Counted from the stretch's first letter, positions 1 to 9,452 are shown. The stretch: DNA of 46,192 nucleotides from Acidimicrobiaceae bacterium (GCA_003152215.1 PLZP01000056.1:1-46192), one strand, 5' to 3'. Numbers and translations are program-made. The notes: generated by a model from the sequence alone, not told the origin.

Positions 1-61
1 GCTTGACAAACATAGGAGCATCACGCACCCGGCCGAGATTGCCATCCCGTTCACGCTGCGC

Positions 62-1027
62 CTATTCCTCGAAGTCTTTACCCAACGGTTCAGAGTCCAA
101 CTCGGTAAGTAATCCTGGAAAGAACAACTCGGTCCCGCTGCGAATTTCTTGCAACACTTCGCTCGGATAGCCGAGGTATGAAACGAGGTGGTGCATTGAC
201 TGATAATGCGAGATGAGCGCAACAGAAATTTGCAAGTGAAGGTCGTTCAAACTCGTCTCAGTCCGGAGCCTGTTTTCCACTCCACCGTCCAATTCGAAAT
301 ACTCCAACACGCCAATTCCGGGATGCACGCAAGCGCTGAGGTAGTAATAGAAGCCTTCCCAACTTCCCGCCCGAATCCAACGTTTTCCAAAGATCTCGGC
401 AGTCGCGCTGGGGCGTTGAAACTTCTCTTCAAATGCCTGCGGCCCGTCCTCCTCGTTGAACGTCGTTTCTCCGATCACGCTCCACTGGTTTGGCTCATTT
501 GCAACTACCGATGACGGAAACATTTGTAATACGATCGCCCTGGACTTCTTAAGTCTGTTCCTGTAGTGCTTGCGCGTGGCATCCTCCTTGCCAACCGTAT
601 GCGTGGCAGCGATGGCCATCTCGCTCGCGCCGTTTGCATCTTCCAATAGAGCCCTTGCGGCGCGCTGCTCGACGGTGGCATCGTCATCTAGGAGCCAAGC
701 GATGCGCGCGGAATACTCTTCCGCCATTCGCACTAACGGCAAGCAAGAGAATGTGATCTTTTCTTCACTACATAGTGCGCCTATTCCGCCGATCAAATCA
801 GCAACCACCACGCTCCAAGCCTGCGCCAATTGGTAAATGATGTCGAACGGATACTTTGTGCCAAACTTCGCTTCGCAGTACTCAACTTCAACTCGAAATT
901 GACTCTCCGAGATCACAGATCCCTGTTCGAACGATCGTCGTAATTGGGCAACGTAAGTCAGCATTCCAGAGACACCCAGTAGCCATGCCGAGAGCAGCGG
1001 ATGAATGTGCCATTCGTCCTCGTCCAT
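62..1027 (-). CDS. hypothetical protein (321 aa)
   Basis: Long ORF with non-repetitive, globular-looking composition; no family recognised. Lies left of the tRNA-Arg fragment. Confidence 0.6.
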   Translation of the reverse strand: MDEDEWHIHPLLSAWLLGVSGMLTYVAQLRRSFEQGSVISESQFRVEVEYCEAKFGTKYPFDIIYQLAQAWSVVVADLIGGIGALCSEEKITFSCLPLVRMAEEYSARIAWLLDDDATVEQRAARALLEDANGASEMAIAATHTVGKEDATRKHYRNRLKKSRAIVLQMFPSSVVANEPNQWSVIGETTFNEEDGPQAFEEKFQRPSATAEIFGKRWIRAGSWEGFYYYLSACVHPGIGVLEYFELDGGVENRLRTETSLNDLHLQISVALISHYQSMHHLVSYLGYPSEVLQEIRSGTELFFPGLLTELDSEPLGKDFEE

Positions 1028-1071
1028 TTATGATCACCTCCCGCCCGAGCGCCTCACCTCGAAAGGCTAAA

Positions 1072-1398
1072 TCATCGTCCGCCAATGGGTGCCCACGGCT
1101 CAACTCGCCATTCGGAGATTGTGCAAGTCGGCCCTCCGACACGGATCGGTGAAACGCGACACCAGAGCGTTTCGCCAACTTCCATACTCAGCGGTATTAG
1201 CTCAACTCTGTCGTCTGCATGTACCCTGCTGCTCCGAAGTACTGAAAGCACTTCGATCTGTTCTTCGTTATAGAGCGGCCTGTCCAACTGACCAAATGTC
1301 GGCCAGACTCCTGTGGCGTGAAAATGGTCGTAAGCGCGGGTAATTACGACGCGTTGCTCTCGACTTGAACCTTCGCCCAGAACCGACTCGTCGCTCAC
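1072..1398 (-). CDS. small hypothetical protein (108 aa)
   Basis: ORF just upstream of and co-directional with 62..1027; the text 'RAYDHFHATGVWPTFGQLDRPL' looks like a real protein N-terminus. Confidence 0.45.
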   Translation of the reverse strand: MSDESVLGEGSSREQRVVITRAYDHFHATGVWPTFGQLDRPLYNEEQIEVLSVLRSSRVHADDRVELIPLSMEVGETLWCRVSPIRVGGPTCTISEWRVEPWAPIGGR

Positions 1399-1441
1399 CC
1401 ATACCCCCTGTGGTCAACGACGTGTAGGCCGAGTCACTTGA

Positions 1442-2254
1442 ATGAGCCATGCGCTTCACAAGGGGCCAAGGAGTCGTCGCCAGACAGAAGGTATTGCGAG
1501 CAGTCAGTCGCCCTATCGACGGACCATCCGGATACAAGAACATCGCCACTGGCTTCGAGGCGCCTACTTGCCGTCTAAACATGCGCCGCAAGGGTACTCG
1601 ACGAGTAGCCGCGACCGCGGCTCGGAAAGGACACTGAGCGTGTCTATCGAAAACCCGAATGTCCGCCGCGATCGCGACGACAAAAACAAGAAGACTCGTA
1701 AGAAGAATGACCCGAAGGTTTCGCGCATTGAGCCGAGCCTGCTCCCCGTTGCCCTGGTCAACCTAACCAGAATGATGATGAACCTGGCGAACATTGACCC
1801 GGTGAACAACCCTGACATTCCGTTGATGAGGAACCCCAGTGGTTTTGTGACTACACCACGCATCAGAACGGTGGCGTATCTGGCCAAAGCTATCCTGCAC
1901 GACATCACCGTGTGCTCGTATTGCTGGAAGCCGGGTGATCTGCTGCTGGCGCCCGATGGCCTCCCCTGGGGACTCGCCCATGTGATTCCCCTCTGCAAGG
2001 GCGGAATCGAGAATCTGAGCAACATTGTCAAATGTTGCCAGACATGTAACACCTGGAAAGGCCGACGCATTGTGGCCCCACACCCCGAAACTTCCTGGGC
2101 TGCCGCTGACTCCGTAATCGGAACCGACCTATGGACGGACGCCTCCGACTTCTTCAAGGGGACCCTGGTGGTTCAGCCCTTCACCATGGAAATCGCCACG
2201 GAAGAGGAAATGACCGCCCTGACCGCACAGTGGCGACGGACGGCACGCGTCTGA
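1442..2254 (+). CDS. HNH endonuclease family protein
   Basis: HNH signature 'CSYCWKPGDLLL...AHVIPLCKGGIENLSNIVKCCQTCNTWKGRR' with two Cys pairs. The true start may be internal, e.g. GTG near 1639. Confidence 0.8.
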   Translation: MSHALHKGPRSRRQTEGIASSQSPYRRTIRIQEHRHWLRGAYLPSKHAPQGYSTSSRDRGSERTLSVSIENPNVRRDRDDKNKKTRKKNDPKVSRIEPSLLPVALVNLTRMMMNLANIDPVNNPDIPLMRNPSGFVTTPRIRTVAYLAKAILHDITVCSYCWKPGDLLLAPDGLPWGLAHVIPLCKGGIENLSNIVKCCQTCNTWKGRRIVAPHPETSWAAADSVIGTDLWTDASDFFKGTLVVQPFTMEIATEEEMTALTAQWRRTARV

Positions 2255-2259
2255 GTCTC

Positions 2260-2295
2260 AAAAGCACACCCCGTTTGTTCAAGGGGTGTGCTTTT
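2260..2295. terminator. bidirectional intrinsic terminator
   Basis: Perfect inverted repeat AAAAGCACACCCC-N10-GGGGTGTGCTTTT between the convergent genes 1442..2254(+) and 2300..2794(-), with a T run on each side. Confidence 0.85.
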
Positions 2296-2299
2296 GTTG

Positions 2300-2794
2300 C
2301 TAGCTGAGTACCTCTCGAAGAGCATCTCCGTGGTGGGGCAAGCCGGTCTCGTGAGAAACGATGGCCGAAAGCCCGGTGGCGAGCAGAGCGGAGATGAGCA
2401 GATTAACGCTCGAATTCGATGTCTCCAAAAGCCGCTTCGTGCTGGGGTCGACAAAGTTGAGATTTCCTTCGACGTGGCGGGCCAACAACTTCGCTTCGCC
2501 TAACAATTCGTCCTCGGGACGATCCCACATGCCCGTCACAATGCGAGAGGCGAGTTCGCGGATCTCCACCTGAGGGTTAAGTTTCGGGTGCGTCAGCAGG
2601 TGACGCTCTAAGAGACGACCGTTCGCGGCGCTCAGGGTGTTTATAAGACCGAATCGATCTTTGTTCGTGAGCAGAGTGTTCAGGATTGCCGAGGCGTCGA
2701 TCAACTCGGTGGTCGTGAACAGGGTGTCGGCGGCGACGGCCAGTTCAGAAGCGATTTCCGGGCTAATGGTGTGGTTGGGGGCGGCGATGTACAT
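2300..2794 (-). CDS. hypothetical protein (164 aa)
   Basis: ORF converging on the terminator; alpha-helical, Leu-rich composition; no recognised family. Confidence 0.55.
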   Translation of the reverse strand: MYIAAPNHTISPEIASELAVAADTLFTTTELIDASAILNTLLTNKDRFGLINTLSAANGRLLERHLLTHPKLNPQVEIRELASRIVTGMWDRPEDELLGEAKLLARHVEGNLNFVDPSTKRLLETSNSSVNLLISALLATGLSAIVSHETGLPHHGDALREVLS

Positions 2795-2989
2795 ACCATA
2801 GATCGTGCCTACTAGTGACCGAGCACACGAAGACTACGGCCGGCGCATCCCTGGCGCAGGGTTCGGATTGACGAGTGGGCAAATGCTGTTAATAATGGGC
2901 ACGCGTGACCGGGGCCAATCCTCGCTCACGACAAGGCAGTTGCCAATAACGACAAGGCCGTCAGCGTTGTCAGTGGAGAAAGACTTACA

Positions 2990-3032
2990 TTTTCCTAAAC
3001 CGTGTGCGCAGGTTCGAATCCTGCCGGGGGCA
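2990..3032 (+). other. 3' fragment of tRNA-Arg(CCT): candidate integrase attachment site
   Basis: TTTTCCTAAACCGTGTGCGCAGGTTCGAATCCTGCCGGGGGCA contains the anticodon loop (TTCCTAA), 3' anticodon strand, a T arm (GCAGG-TTCGAAT-CCTGC) and the 3' acceptor strand CGGGGGC+A. No matching 5' half lies upstream. Confidence 0.8.
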
Positions 3033-3089
3033 CTGCCGGGGCACGGACGGAGGCGCGTATCGCGACCTCTTGAAAACTCGAGGTCCTAG

Positions 3090-4790
3090 TCATTCGGCCA
3101 AGCGAAGCCAACGCTCTTCCGTCGCGTTCAACTCTTCTAGGAGATCGGCTAACTCCGCACCCAGTTTCGACTGTTCCGCGTGATCGGGCGAGGCCACGAT
3201 TTTCTTCGTTAGCACCGACCGTCGTCGTTCGAGACGTGCCATCTCTTTTTCGGCGTCGCGAATCTGGCGTCCGAGCGGGACGTTTGGGGTCGAGAGGGGC
3301 GCGCTTGCCCCAGTGGGCACCGGCGCACCGGCGGAGCTCTTGGTGGTTTGCGCAATCCACGCGTCGATGCCGCCGGGAACCTCAACTATCGTTCCGCTGG
3401 CCTGCACCTCGAGAAGGCGGTCGGTCGTACGACTAAGGAACGTGCGATCGTGCGAGACAACCACCAGTGTTCCGGGCCACTGACTCAAGAACTCCTCAAC
3501 GAGTCGAATGGTCTCGAGGTCGAGATCGTTGGTGGGTTCGTCGAGGAACAGGACGTTCGGGCGCAATGAGAGGGCCAAAAGCAACTGCAGTCGCCTCCGC
3601 TCGCCGCCCGAGAGATCCTTGGCTTTCGTCATCGGTAGGGCCCCAGTGAACCAAAACCGCTTCATGAGCGCGACGTCGTCGGGTGAACCGGGAATACCCC
3701 GTGGTCCGGCGACGAGTTCTTGAACCGTCGCTTCCAGGTCGAAACCACCCCCATGCTGTTCGAGGAACGAAGCCACGACCGTGGGTCCGCGCTTCACCGT
3801 TCCCTTCGAGGGTGCGAGGAGTTGGGCGAGCAGGTTTAGGAACGTCGACTTACCTGCTCCATTAGGCCCGACGACGCCGACGCGCTCTCCGGGGCCGAGA
3901 TCGAGGTTGACGTCGTGGAGGATTGGCTCTTGACCTTCGTAGGCGAAGGTGACTCCATGGGCCTTGATCACTGTGTTGCCGAGCCGCGGGACGTTGGTTA
4001 CCAGGTCGAGCGTCCCGACTCGCGCCGCGGCTTCGGGTCGAGTCGCCAAGAGGCGCCTGGCGGCGTCGAGTCGGGCTTGGGGCTTTGTGGCGCGAGCTTT
4101 GACGCCTCGGCGAAGCCACGCCAACTCAGTTCTCGCGAGATTGCGACGAATCTGCTCGGCCGTGGCCGCGTGTTCTTCGCGCTCTGCTTGGGCCTCGAGG
4201 AGTTGGGAGTAACCACCCGCGTGCACGTACGTTTTGCCTCGGTCGATTTCGACCATCCGCGTCGTGACCTGATCGAGGAGGAAACGATCGTGGCTTACTA
4301 AGACCACGGCACCTTTGAAGCTCTTGATCTGCTGTTCGAGCCATTGGATGGCGTTGAGATCCAAGTGGTTCGTTGGCTCGTCGAGAATGAGCACGTCGAG
4401 GTCCTCGCTGAAGACGCGAGCGAGTGCGACGCGCTTGAGTTGGCCACCGGAGAGGTTCTCCGTTTCGACGTCGGCTTCACTGAGCATCCCGAGGCGGTCC
4501 AGCGCGGCGTCAACTTTCCATCCGCTGCCCAGAGTTTTTCGAACCGTGCCGGTGGGCAACGTCGGTATCTGCTCCAAGAAGCCAACGTGCGCGTCACGAC
4601 CACGGCGAATGTTGCCGGAGTCTGGACTCAGCGTCCCGGCGATAATCCTGAGCAGCGTCGTCTTGCCAACGCCATTGATGCCCACCACGCCGATTCGATC
4701 TCCCGAGGAGATGGTTAACGACAGATTCTCTAACAGAGTTCGGTCGGCGCCTTCGAGGGTGACCTCTTGGAGGTCGACGAGAATTGTCAC
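3090..4790 (-). CDS. ABC-F family ATP-binding protein (Uup-like)
   Basis: Two ABC ATPase domains (GINGVGKTT / GPNGAGKST), LSGGQ and LSGGE signatures, two Walker B 'LDEPTN' motifs, no transmembrane segments and a charged C-terminal tail. Confidence 0.92.
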   Translation of the reverse strand: MTILVDLQEVTLEGADRTLLENLSLTISSGDRIGVVGINGVGKTTLLRIIAGTLSPDSGNIRRGRDAHVGFLEQIPTLPTGTVRKTLGSGWKVDAALDRLGMLSEADVETENLSGGQLKRVALARVFSEDLDVLILDEPTNHLDLNAIQWLEQQIKSFKGAVVLVSHDRFLLDQVTTRMVEIDRGKTYVHAGGYSQLLEAQAEREEHAATAEQIRRNLARTELAWLRRGVKARATKPQARLDAARRLLATRPEAAARVGTLDLVTNVPRLGNTVIKAHGVTFAYEGQEPILHDVNLDLGPGERVGVVGPNGAGKSTFLNLLAQLLAPSKGTVKRGPTVVASFLEQHGGGFDLEATVQELVAGPRGIPGSPDDVALMKRFWFTGALPMTKAKDLSGGERRRLQLLLALSLRPNVLFLDEPTNDLDLETIRLVEEFLSQWPGTLVVVSHDRTFLSRTTDRLLEVQASGTIVEVPGGIDAWIAQTTKSSAGAPVPTGASAPLSTPNVPLGRQIRDAEKEMARLERRRSVLTKKIVASPDHAEQSKLGAELADLLEELNATEERWLRLAE

Positions 4791-5060
4791 GGGACACCAA
4801 GGCTAATGACCCCCTATCGGAAACGTGCTCTCGGTGACTTTTCGTGCGGCTCAGTTGAAGATGACCTCGAACGATTGCTGGAAGTGTGCCAGGGCGCACA
4901 TACCTCCGGTGCAGCCCGTCGCCCCCTCGGCAGGGTGAGGTCGAGGTCGCACGTCACTTTTCTCTGCCGGTCGCTTCGCGAGTCGTGAGACTGATGACCA
5001 TGCATCTGAAGAAGGTGAACTGCGACTGAATGTCTCGAACTCGTGATGTACATTTGCGCA

Positions 5061-5753
5061 ATGTCGACAACAGAAGAACAGACCTGGGCGTACGAAGACT
5101 CCCGCCGGCGCATCGATGCGCTCGCTCGCCAGCTCAACATTGAGCAACGCGCCACAGTCGTGCCGTGCTGCCCACTGTGGACTGTGAACGATGTGGTTGG
5201 ACACCTGACCGGACTGCTCGAAGATCGACGCGATGCAAATATGCCGAGCGGTTCCTTCGGCGATTGGACTGCCGCGCAAGTTGCCCGTCAACGCGACCTT
5301 CCCATGTCGCAAGTGTTGGACAAGTGGCAAGAACTGGCGGCGATGGAAATTGATGGCCCCCCATCGTTGGCCGCTCTTTCCTTTGACATCGTGACCCACG
5401 AACACGATATTTATCAAGCGCTCGGAATTGCGGGAGACCGCTCCACGTACTGGGTAACTGTCGGCGCCGAGCGTGCCGGGGAGCGGATGAGGTCAATGCT
5501 GACGGAGGGTTCCGCGCCCGGTGTGCTGGCAACGACCGAAGATGGAACGCATCTTTGCGAGGGCGCCGAGACGCCGATTGGACTCGAGACCTCGTGCTAC
5601 GCACTCCTTCGACTCGCGACGGGGCGCATGAGTCGCGCACAGGCGCAATCGCTCGGTTGGGATTCGGATCCATCACCCGTGCTCGACGCGTTATTCGCCG
5701 ACGGCTTCTTCGTCCTCCAGCCGTACGATGTCGCCGAGGTGGGCGGCTTCTAG
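5061..5753 (+). CDS. maleylpyruvate isomerase family mycothiol-dependent protein
   Basis: 'RIDALARQLNIEQRATVVPCCPLWTVNDVVGHLTGLLED' resembles the MDMPI N-terminal domain (DinB-like). ATG at 5061 preferred over 5043. Confidence 0.8.
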   Translation: MSTTEEQTWAYEDSRRRIDALARQLNIEQRATVVPCCPLWTVNDVVGHLTGLLEDRRDANMPSGSFGDWTAAQVARQRDLPMSQVLDKWQELAAMEIDGPPSLAALSFDIVTHEHDIYQALGIAGDRSTYWVTVGAERAGERMRSMLTEGSAPGVLATTEDGTHLCEGAETPIGLETSCYALLRLATGRMSRAQAQSLGWDSDPSPVLDALFADGFFVLQPYDVAEVGGF

Positions 5754-6538
5754 TCGGTTGTCGGAAGACGGCCCCAACGGGGCTGGCGCTTTTCAATGAA
5801 CGCCTTCATTGATTCCTGCGCGTCCGGGTGCAGACTCGCCGAGGCCATCGTGTCGGTCGCGAAGGCGTAGGCGTCATCTTGGTCCATGGCGATCTGCTCA
5901 TAGAAGGCTCGCTTGCCAATGCCCTTTGAGGCTGCGCTGCCGCGCGTGACACGACGAATCATCGTCGACGTCGCTCCATCGAGTTCAGATGTTGGCACGA
6001 CGAGATTGACGAGTCCCCACTCCAGGGCGGTCTTGGCGTCAATCGCGTCGCCGCTCATCGCCATCTCGAGTGCGCGCTTTCGACCAATGGATCGCCCGAC
6101 GGCCACGAGGGGGGTGGTGCAGAAGAGGCCCCCCTTTCCACCCGGCGTGCAGAACGTCGCCTCCTCGCCCGCGACGGCCAAGTCGGCGGTGGCGACCAAC
6201 TGGCATCCGGCGCCCGTTGCGAGAGCGTGAACTCGAGCAACGACGGGTTGGGGAATCGATTGGATGGTCTGCATCATCAACGTGCACACGCCAAAGAGGC
6301 GCTGTAGCGAGGCGAGGTCTTGCCCCGCCATCTCTGTGAAGTCGTGCCCGGCGCAGAAGAGGCGCCCTTTGGCGGCCAAAATGACGCCGGTTGCGTCACT
6401 GTCGCCGACGTCGCGGAAGGCCTGCGTTAATTCGGTCATGAGATCAAGCGAAAGGACGTTCAAGCGCTCCGGTCGATTCAGCCAAATGGTCACGGTATCG
6501 CGATCGCGCTCACTCATGACGTAGTGGAACTCATTCAT
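5750..6538 (-). CDS. enoyl-CoA hydratase/isomerase family protein
   Basis: Crotonase fold motifs: 'LNRPERLNVLSLDL', 'GRLFCAGHDFTEM', 'VARVHALATGAGCQLVATADLAVAGEEATF'. Its stop overlaps the convergent MDMPI stop. Confidence 0.93.
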   Translation of the reverse strand: MNEFHYVMSERDRDTVTIWLNRPERLNVLSLDLMTELTQAFRDVGDSDATGVILAAKGRLFCAGHDFTEMAGQDLASLQRLFGVCTLMMQTIQSIPQPVVARVHALATGAGCQLVATADLAVAGEEATFCTPGGKGGLFCTTPLVAVGRSIGRKRALEMAMSGDAIDAKTALEWGLVNLVVPTSELDGATSTMIRRVTRGSAASKGIGKRAFYEQIAMDQDDAYAFATDTMASASLHPDAQESMKAFIEKRQPRWGRLPTTD

Positions 6539-6655
6539 TTGCAGCTCCTTTAACGATTCGCGAACGAGCCTAATTCGCTCGAGGTAAGGGCATTACGAAA
6601 GCCGATCGGTGAGACGTTGCCTTCGCGGCGAGGGGTACATCGATCGAATCGGGAC

Positions 6656-7057
6656 CTACGCTTCGGGTTGAGGGACCGCAGCGTCGCCGCCGTCTCCTAG
6701 GTAATTGTCAATCAGGGTCAGGAGCAACTTCAGGTCGAGTGGCTTGGTGAGGTATTCATTCGCGCCGGCGTCACGGAACCGACGGACTTGACCGGGCGTC
6801 GCGTCGGCCGAGAGAACGACGATTGGAATGTTGGCTGTCGTCGCATCAGCTCGCAGCCGCTCGAGGACATCGAAGCCATTGATGTCGGGGAGGTGCACGT
6901 CGAGGAGAATCAGATCGGGGTGTCGGGTCTGAGCGATGTTAATCCCGGGATTGCCCTGGACCGAGGTGAGGAGTTGAACGTCAGGCCGCTGAAGAAGGAG
7001 CCGTTCGACGAGTTGGACGTTGTAGAGGTTGTCTTCGATGTAGAGGATGGTGGTCAT
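6656..7057 (-). CDS. single-domain response regulator (REC)
   Basis: 'ILYIEDNLYNVQLVERLL...PDLILLDVHLPDINGFDVLERLR...PIVVLSADAT...GANEYLTKPLD' with phospho-acceptor Asp, Thr/Ser and Lys. No output domain. Confidence 0.93.
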   Translation of the reverse strand: MTTILYIEDNLYNVQLVERLLLQRPDVQLLTSVQGNPGINIAQTRHPDLILLDVHLPDINGFDVLERLRADATTANIPIVVLSADATPGQVRRFRDAGANEYLTKPLDLKLLLTLIDNYLGDGGDAAVPQPEA

Positions 7058-7091
7058 AGTGACTCGTTGGAGCCCCTCTCGGTCGTTGGCG

Positions 7092-9452
7092 TCATACTAG
7101 CGACGGCCCCTCAGTGCTATTGGATATCGGTAACTCGAACCAAAAGGTCGATCCCGCGTCGACCTCGGTCTCAAAGCCAAGTTTGCCGCCCATGGCCTCA
7201 ACAAGGGTCTTCGAGAGTGTCAGTCCGAGTCCGGTGCCTTCGATGCCACGAGACTCCGCATCGAGACGATCGAAGGCGGTGAACAGTCGCTCGCGAAGGT
7301 CGGGTGCGATGCCAAAGCCCGTATCCGACACTGAGAATCTCACGGTGTTCCCATGCAAATTGCACTGGATCGTGACGCTGCCGTGGCTGCGGTTGTACTT
7401 GATCGCATTGGAGAGCAGGTTCAGTATGACCTGCTTCAGACGCAAGTGGTCGGCGAGCACGGCGTAGTCGAAGGAATCGTTGAAGCCAATGTCGACGCCG
7501 CGCTCCTGCGCTTGAGGACCAATGATGTCAAGGCACTCGGACACGACTTCGTGCAGATTGACCGACTCTGGCGTCAGACCGATGTGGCCGCTCTCGACGC
7601 GCGAGATGTCGAGGACTTCATTGATCAACGTAAGGAGGTGCTGCCCGGACTTGTAGACGTGGTCGACGAGTTCTAGGTCGTCAGGGGACTGAAGTTCCAT
7701 TTGAAGAATCTGAGCGAATCCGAGGACCGAATTCAGCGGCGTCCTTAGTTCGTGGCTCATTCGCGACATGAATTCGCTCTTTGCCGCGTTGGCCCGCTCG
7801 GCTTCTTCCTTCGCGGCCGCCAAATCCTCCTCGGCGCCAACGGTGTTTGACACATCGCGCGAGACGAGCACGGCGCGATAAGACTCGCCATCTTCGTCGC
7901 GAAGTAGTCGTCCGCGTGTCTCAATAATGAGCCATCGACCGTCTGCGTGGAGGGCCCGGAAACGATAACTCATCAATTCTTCGTTCCCTTGGGCGAAGAG
8001 ACGTTCCAATTGCGCGACCACTCGAGCCTGATCGTCGGGGTGCATGATCGACATTGCGCTTTGACCCATGCGCTCTTCTTTGGGATAGCCGTAGATTCTC
8101 TCGGTGCCAGGGCTGGCTTCAAGAATCTTGAAGTTTCGGTCAATGACGACAATGGAGTCCGGCGCGGCGTCGAGAATCGCTTTCGTCTTGGAGAAACTTC
8201 GGGCCAACGCGACTTCCCACGCCACCGACTCGGTGATATCGCGAGAGATGAAGACCAACCTCGACGGTGGACCAACGCCGTCGCGAAGTGTTCGACCACG
8301 AATTTCCAACGTCACGATGTGGCCGTCGCGGTGATTCATTTGACAACGAAGGGCAACGGCTTCGTCTCGTTCGAAGGCGGTTCGGAATGATCGTTCCACA
8401 AATTCGCGATCATCGGCCACCACGAATTCGGTTACGAATCGCCCCACGCGGTCCGATGCGGGTACGCCGTGTAGCTCCCGCGTCCCGGGACTGGCCTCAA
8501 GAATAAAGAGATTGCGGTCGATGACGATGATGGAGTCGGTCGCGGCGTCAAGGATTGCCTGTGTAGTTTCTCTACTCTCAGCGAGGTCCGCTTCTGCGGC
8601 GACGTTGTTCGTGATGTCGCGAGCGATGAACACTGCTTGGTGAAAATCCCCGTCGGCGCGTTGGAGTGCTCGTCCGCGCGCCTCCACTACCATCCAGTGT
8701 CCATCCGCGTGCTGGGCTCGGAATCGAAACCCCACAATGTTGTCGCTATCCTGGTCGAACGTTTTTTTGAGCATCTCCTCCACGTCGGCACGATCTTCGG
8801 GATGGATAAGAGTGAATACGCTGGCACCGTTAGCGACTTCGTCGGGGAATCCAAAGAAATTCTGTCCTTGCGGACTGTTGCGCGCGACCACCATGTCGCG
8901 GTCAATGATCACAGTGAGGTCTGCTGCCGCCGCGAAAATGGCCTTGGTCATCTCAATGACCTCGGCGAGTTCGTTGACATCTTCGTTGCGAGCCGTCACG
9001 TCGCGGCCCGTCGCGTAGATCAGATTGTCTCGACGCTGGGACGTCCACTCGATCCATCGATACGAACCGTCACTGGCTCGGATTCGATTCTCGAATCCGG
9101 CGCGAAGGCCCTCTGGGCTCTGCCATTCAGCCTCGGCTTCGGCGATCGTCTTCGCGACATCGTCGGGATGCACGAGTTCGATGAATTTCTGGCCCTTCAT
9201 TGCGTTGACGTCCCACCCAAGGAGCTGCTGCCACGCCGGATTGGTAAACCCGAGTCGTCCGCCGGGCTCGTACACCGACAAGAGGTCAGCGGAGTTCCAG
9301 AAGTACTGGTCCAGATCAGGTGCCGAAGTGCCGCTCTTTGACACCGAAGTGGCGTGGGTACGCGCCACTGCGCGCTTGCGTGCTCGGCGATCACTCAATT
9401 TTGGCCACACACCCCAACTTACAGTTCGTGCAACTTCATTTAGAACCATCAT
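7092..9452 (-). CDS. multi-PAS sensor histidine kinase
   Basis: Four PAS-like repeats, H-box 'FMSRMSHELRTPLNSVLGFAQIL', N box 'NLLSNAIKYN', G1/G2 boxes 'DTGFGI' and 'GTGLGLTLSK'. Confidence 0.95.
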   Translation of the reverse strand: MMVLNEVARTVSWGVWPKLSDRRARKRAVARTHATSVSKSGTSAPDLDQYFWNSADLLSVYEPGGRLGFTNPAWQQLLGWDVNAMKGQKFIELVHPDDVAKTIAEAEAEWQSPEGLRAGFENRIRASDGSYRWIEWTSQRRDNLIYATGRDVTARNEDVNELAEVIEMTKAIFAAAADLTVIIDRDMVVARNSPQGQNFFGFPDEVANGASVFTLIHPEDRADVEEMLKKTFDQDSDNIVGFRFRAQHADGHWMVVEARGRALQRADGDFHQAVFIARDITNNVAAEADLAESRETTQAILDAATDSIIVIDRNLFILEASPGTRELHGVPASDRVGRFVTEFVVADDREFVERSFRTAFERDEAVALRCQMNHRDGHIVTLEIRGRTLRDGVGPPSRLVFISRDITESVAWEVALARSFSKTKAILDAAPDSIVVIDRNFKILEASPGTERIYGYPKEERMGQSAMSIMHPDDQARVVAQLERLFAQGNEELMSYRFRALHADGRWLIIETRGRLLRDEDGESYRAVLVSRDVSNTVGAEEDLAAAKEEAERANAAKSEFMSRMSHELRTPLNSVLGFAQILQMELQSPDDLELVDHVYKSGQHLLTLINEVLDISRVESGHIGLTPESVNLHEVVSECLDIIGPQAQERGVDIGFNDSFDYAVLADHLRLKQVILNLLSNAIKYNRSHGSVTIQCNLHGNTVRFSVSDTGFGIAPDLRERLFTAFDRLDAESRGIEGTGLGLTLSKTLVEAMGGKLGFETEVDAGSTFWFELPISNSTEGPSLV

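Noticed and set aside
2990-3032. Complete tRNA gene
   Set aside because: Only the anticodon loop to the 3' end is present; the D arm, 5' acceptor strand and 5' anticodon strand are missing or unpaired.
2805-3089. 94-aa plus-strand ORF
   Set aside because: Reads through the tRNA fragment and noncoding DNA; composition not protein-like.
8637-9341. 234-aa plus-strand ORF
   Set aside because: Antisense to the PAS histidine kinase, whose motifs are unambiguous.
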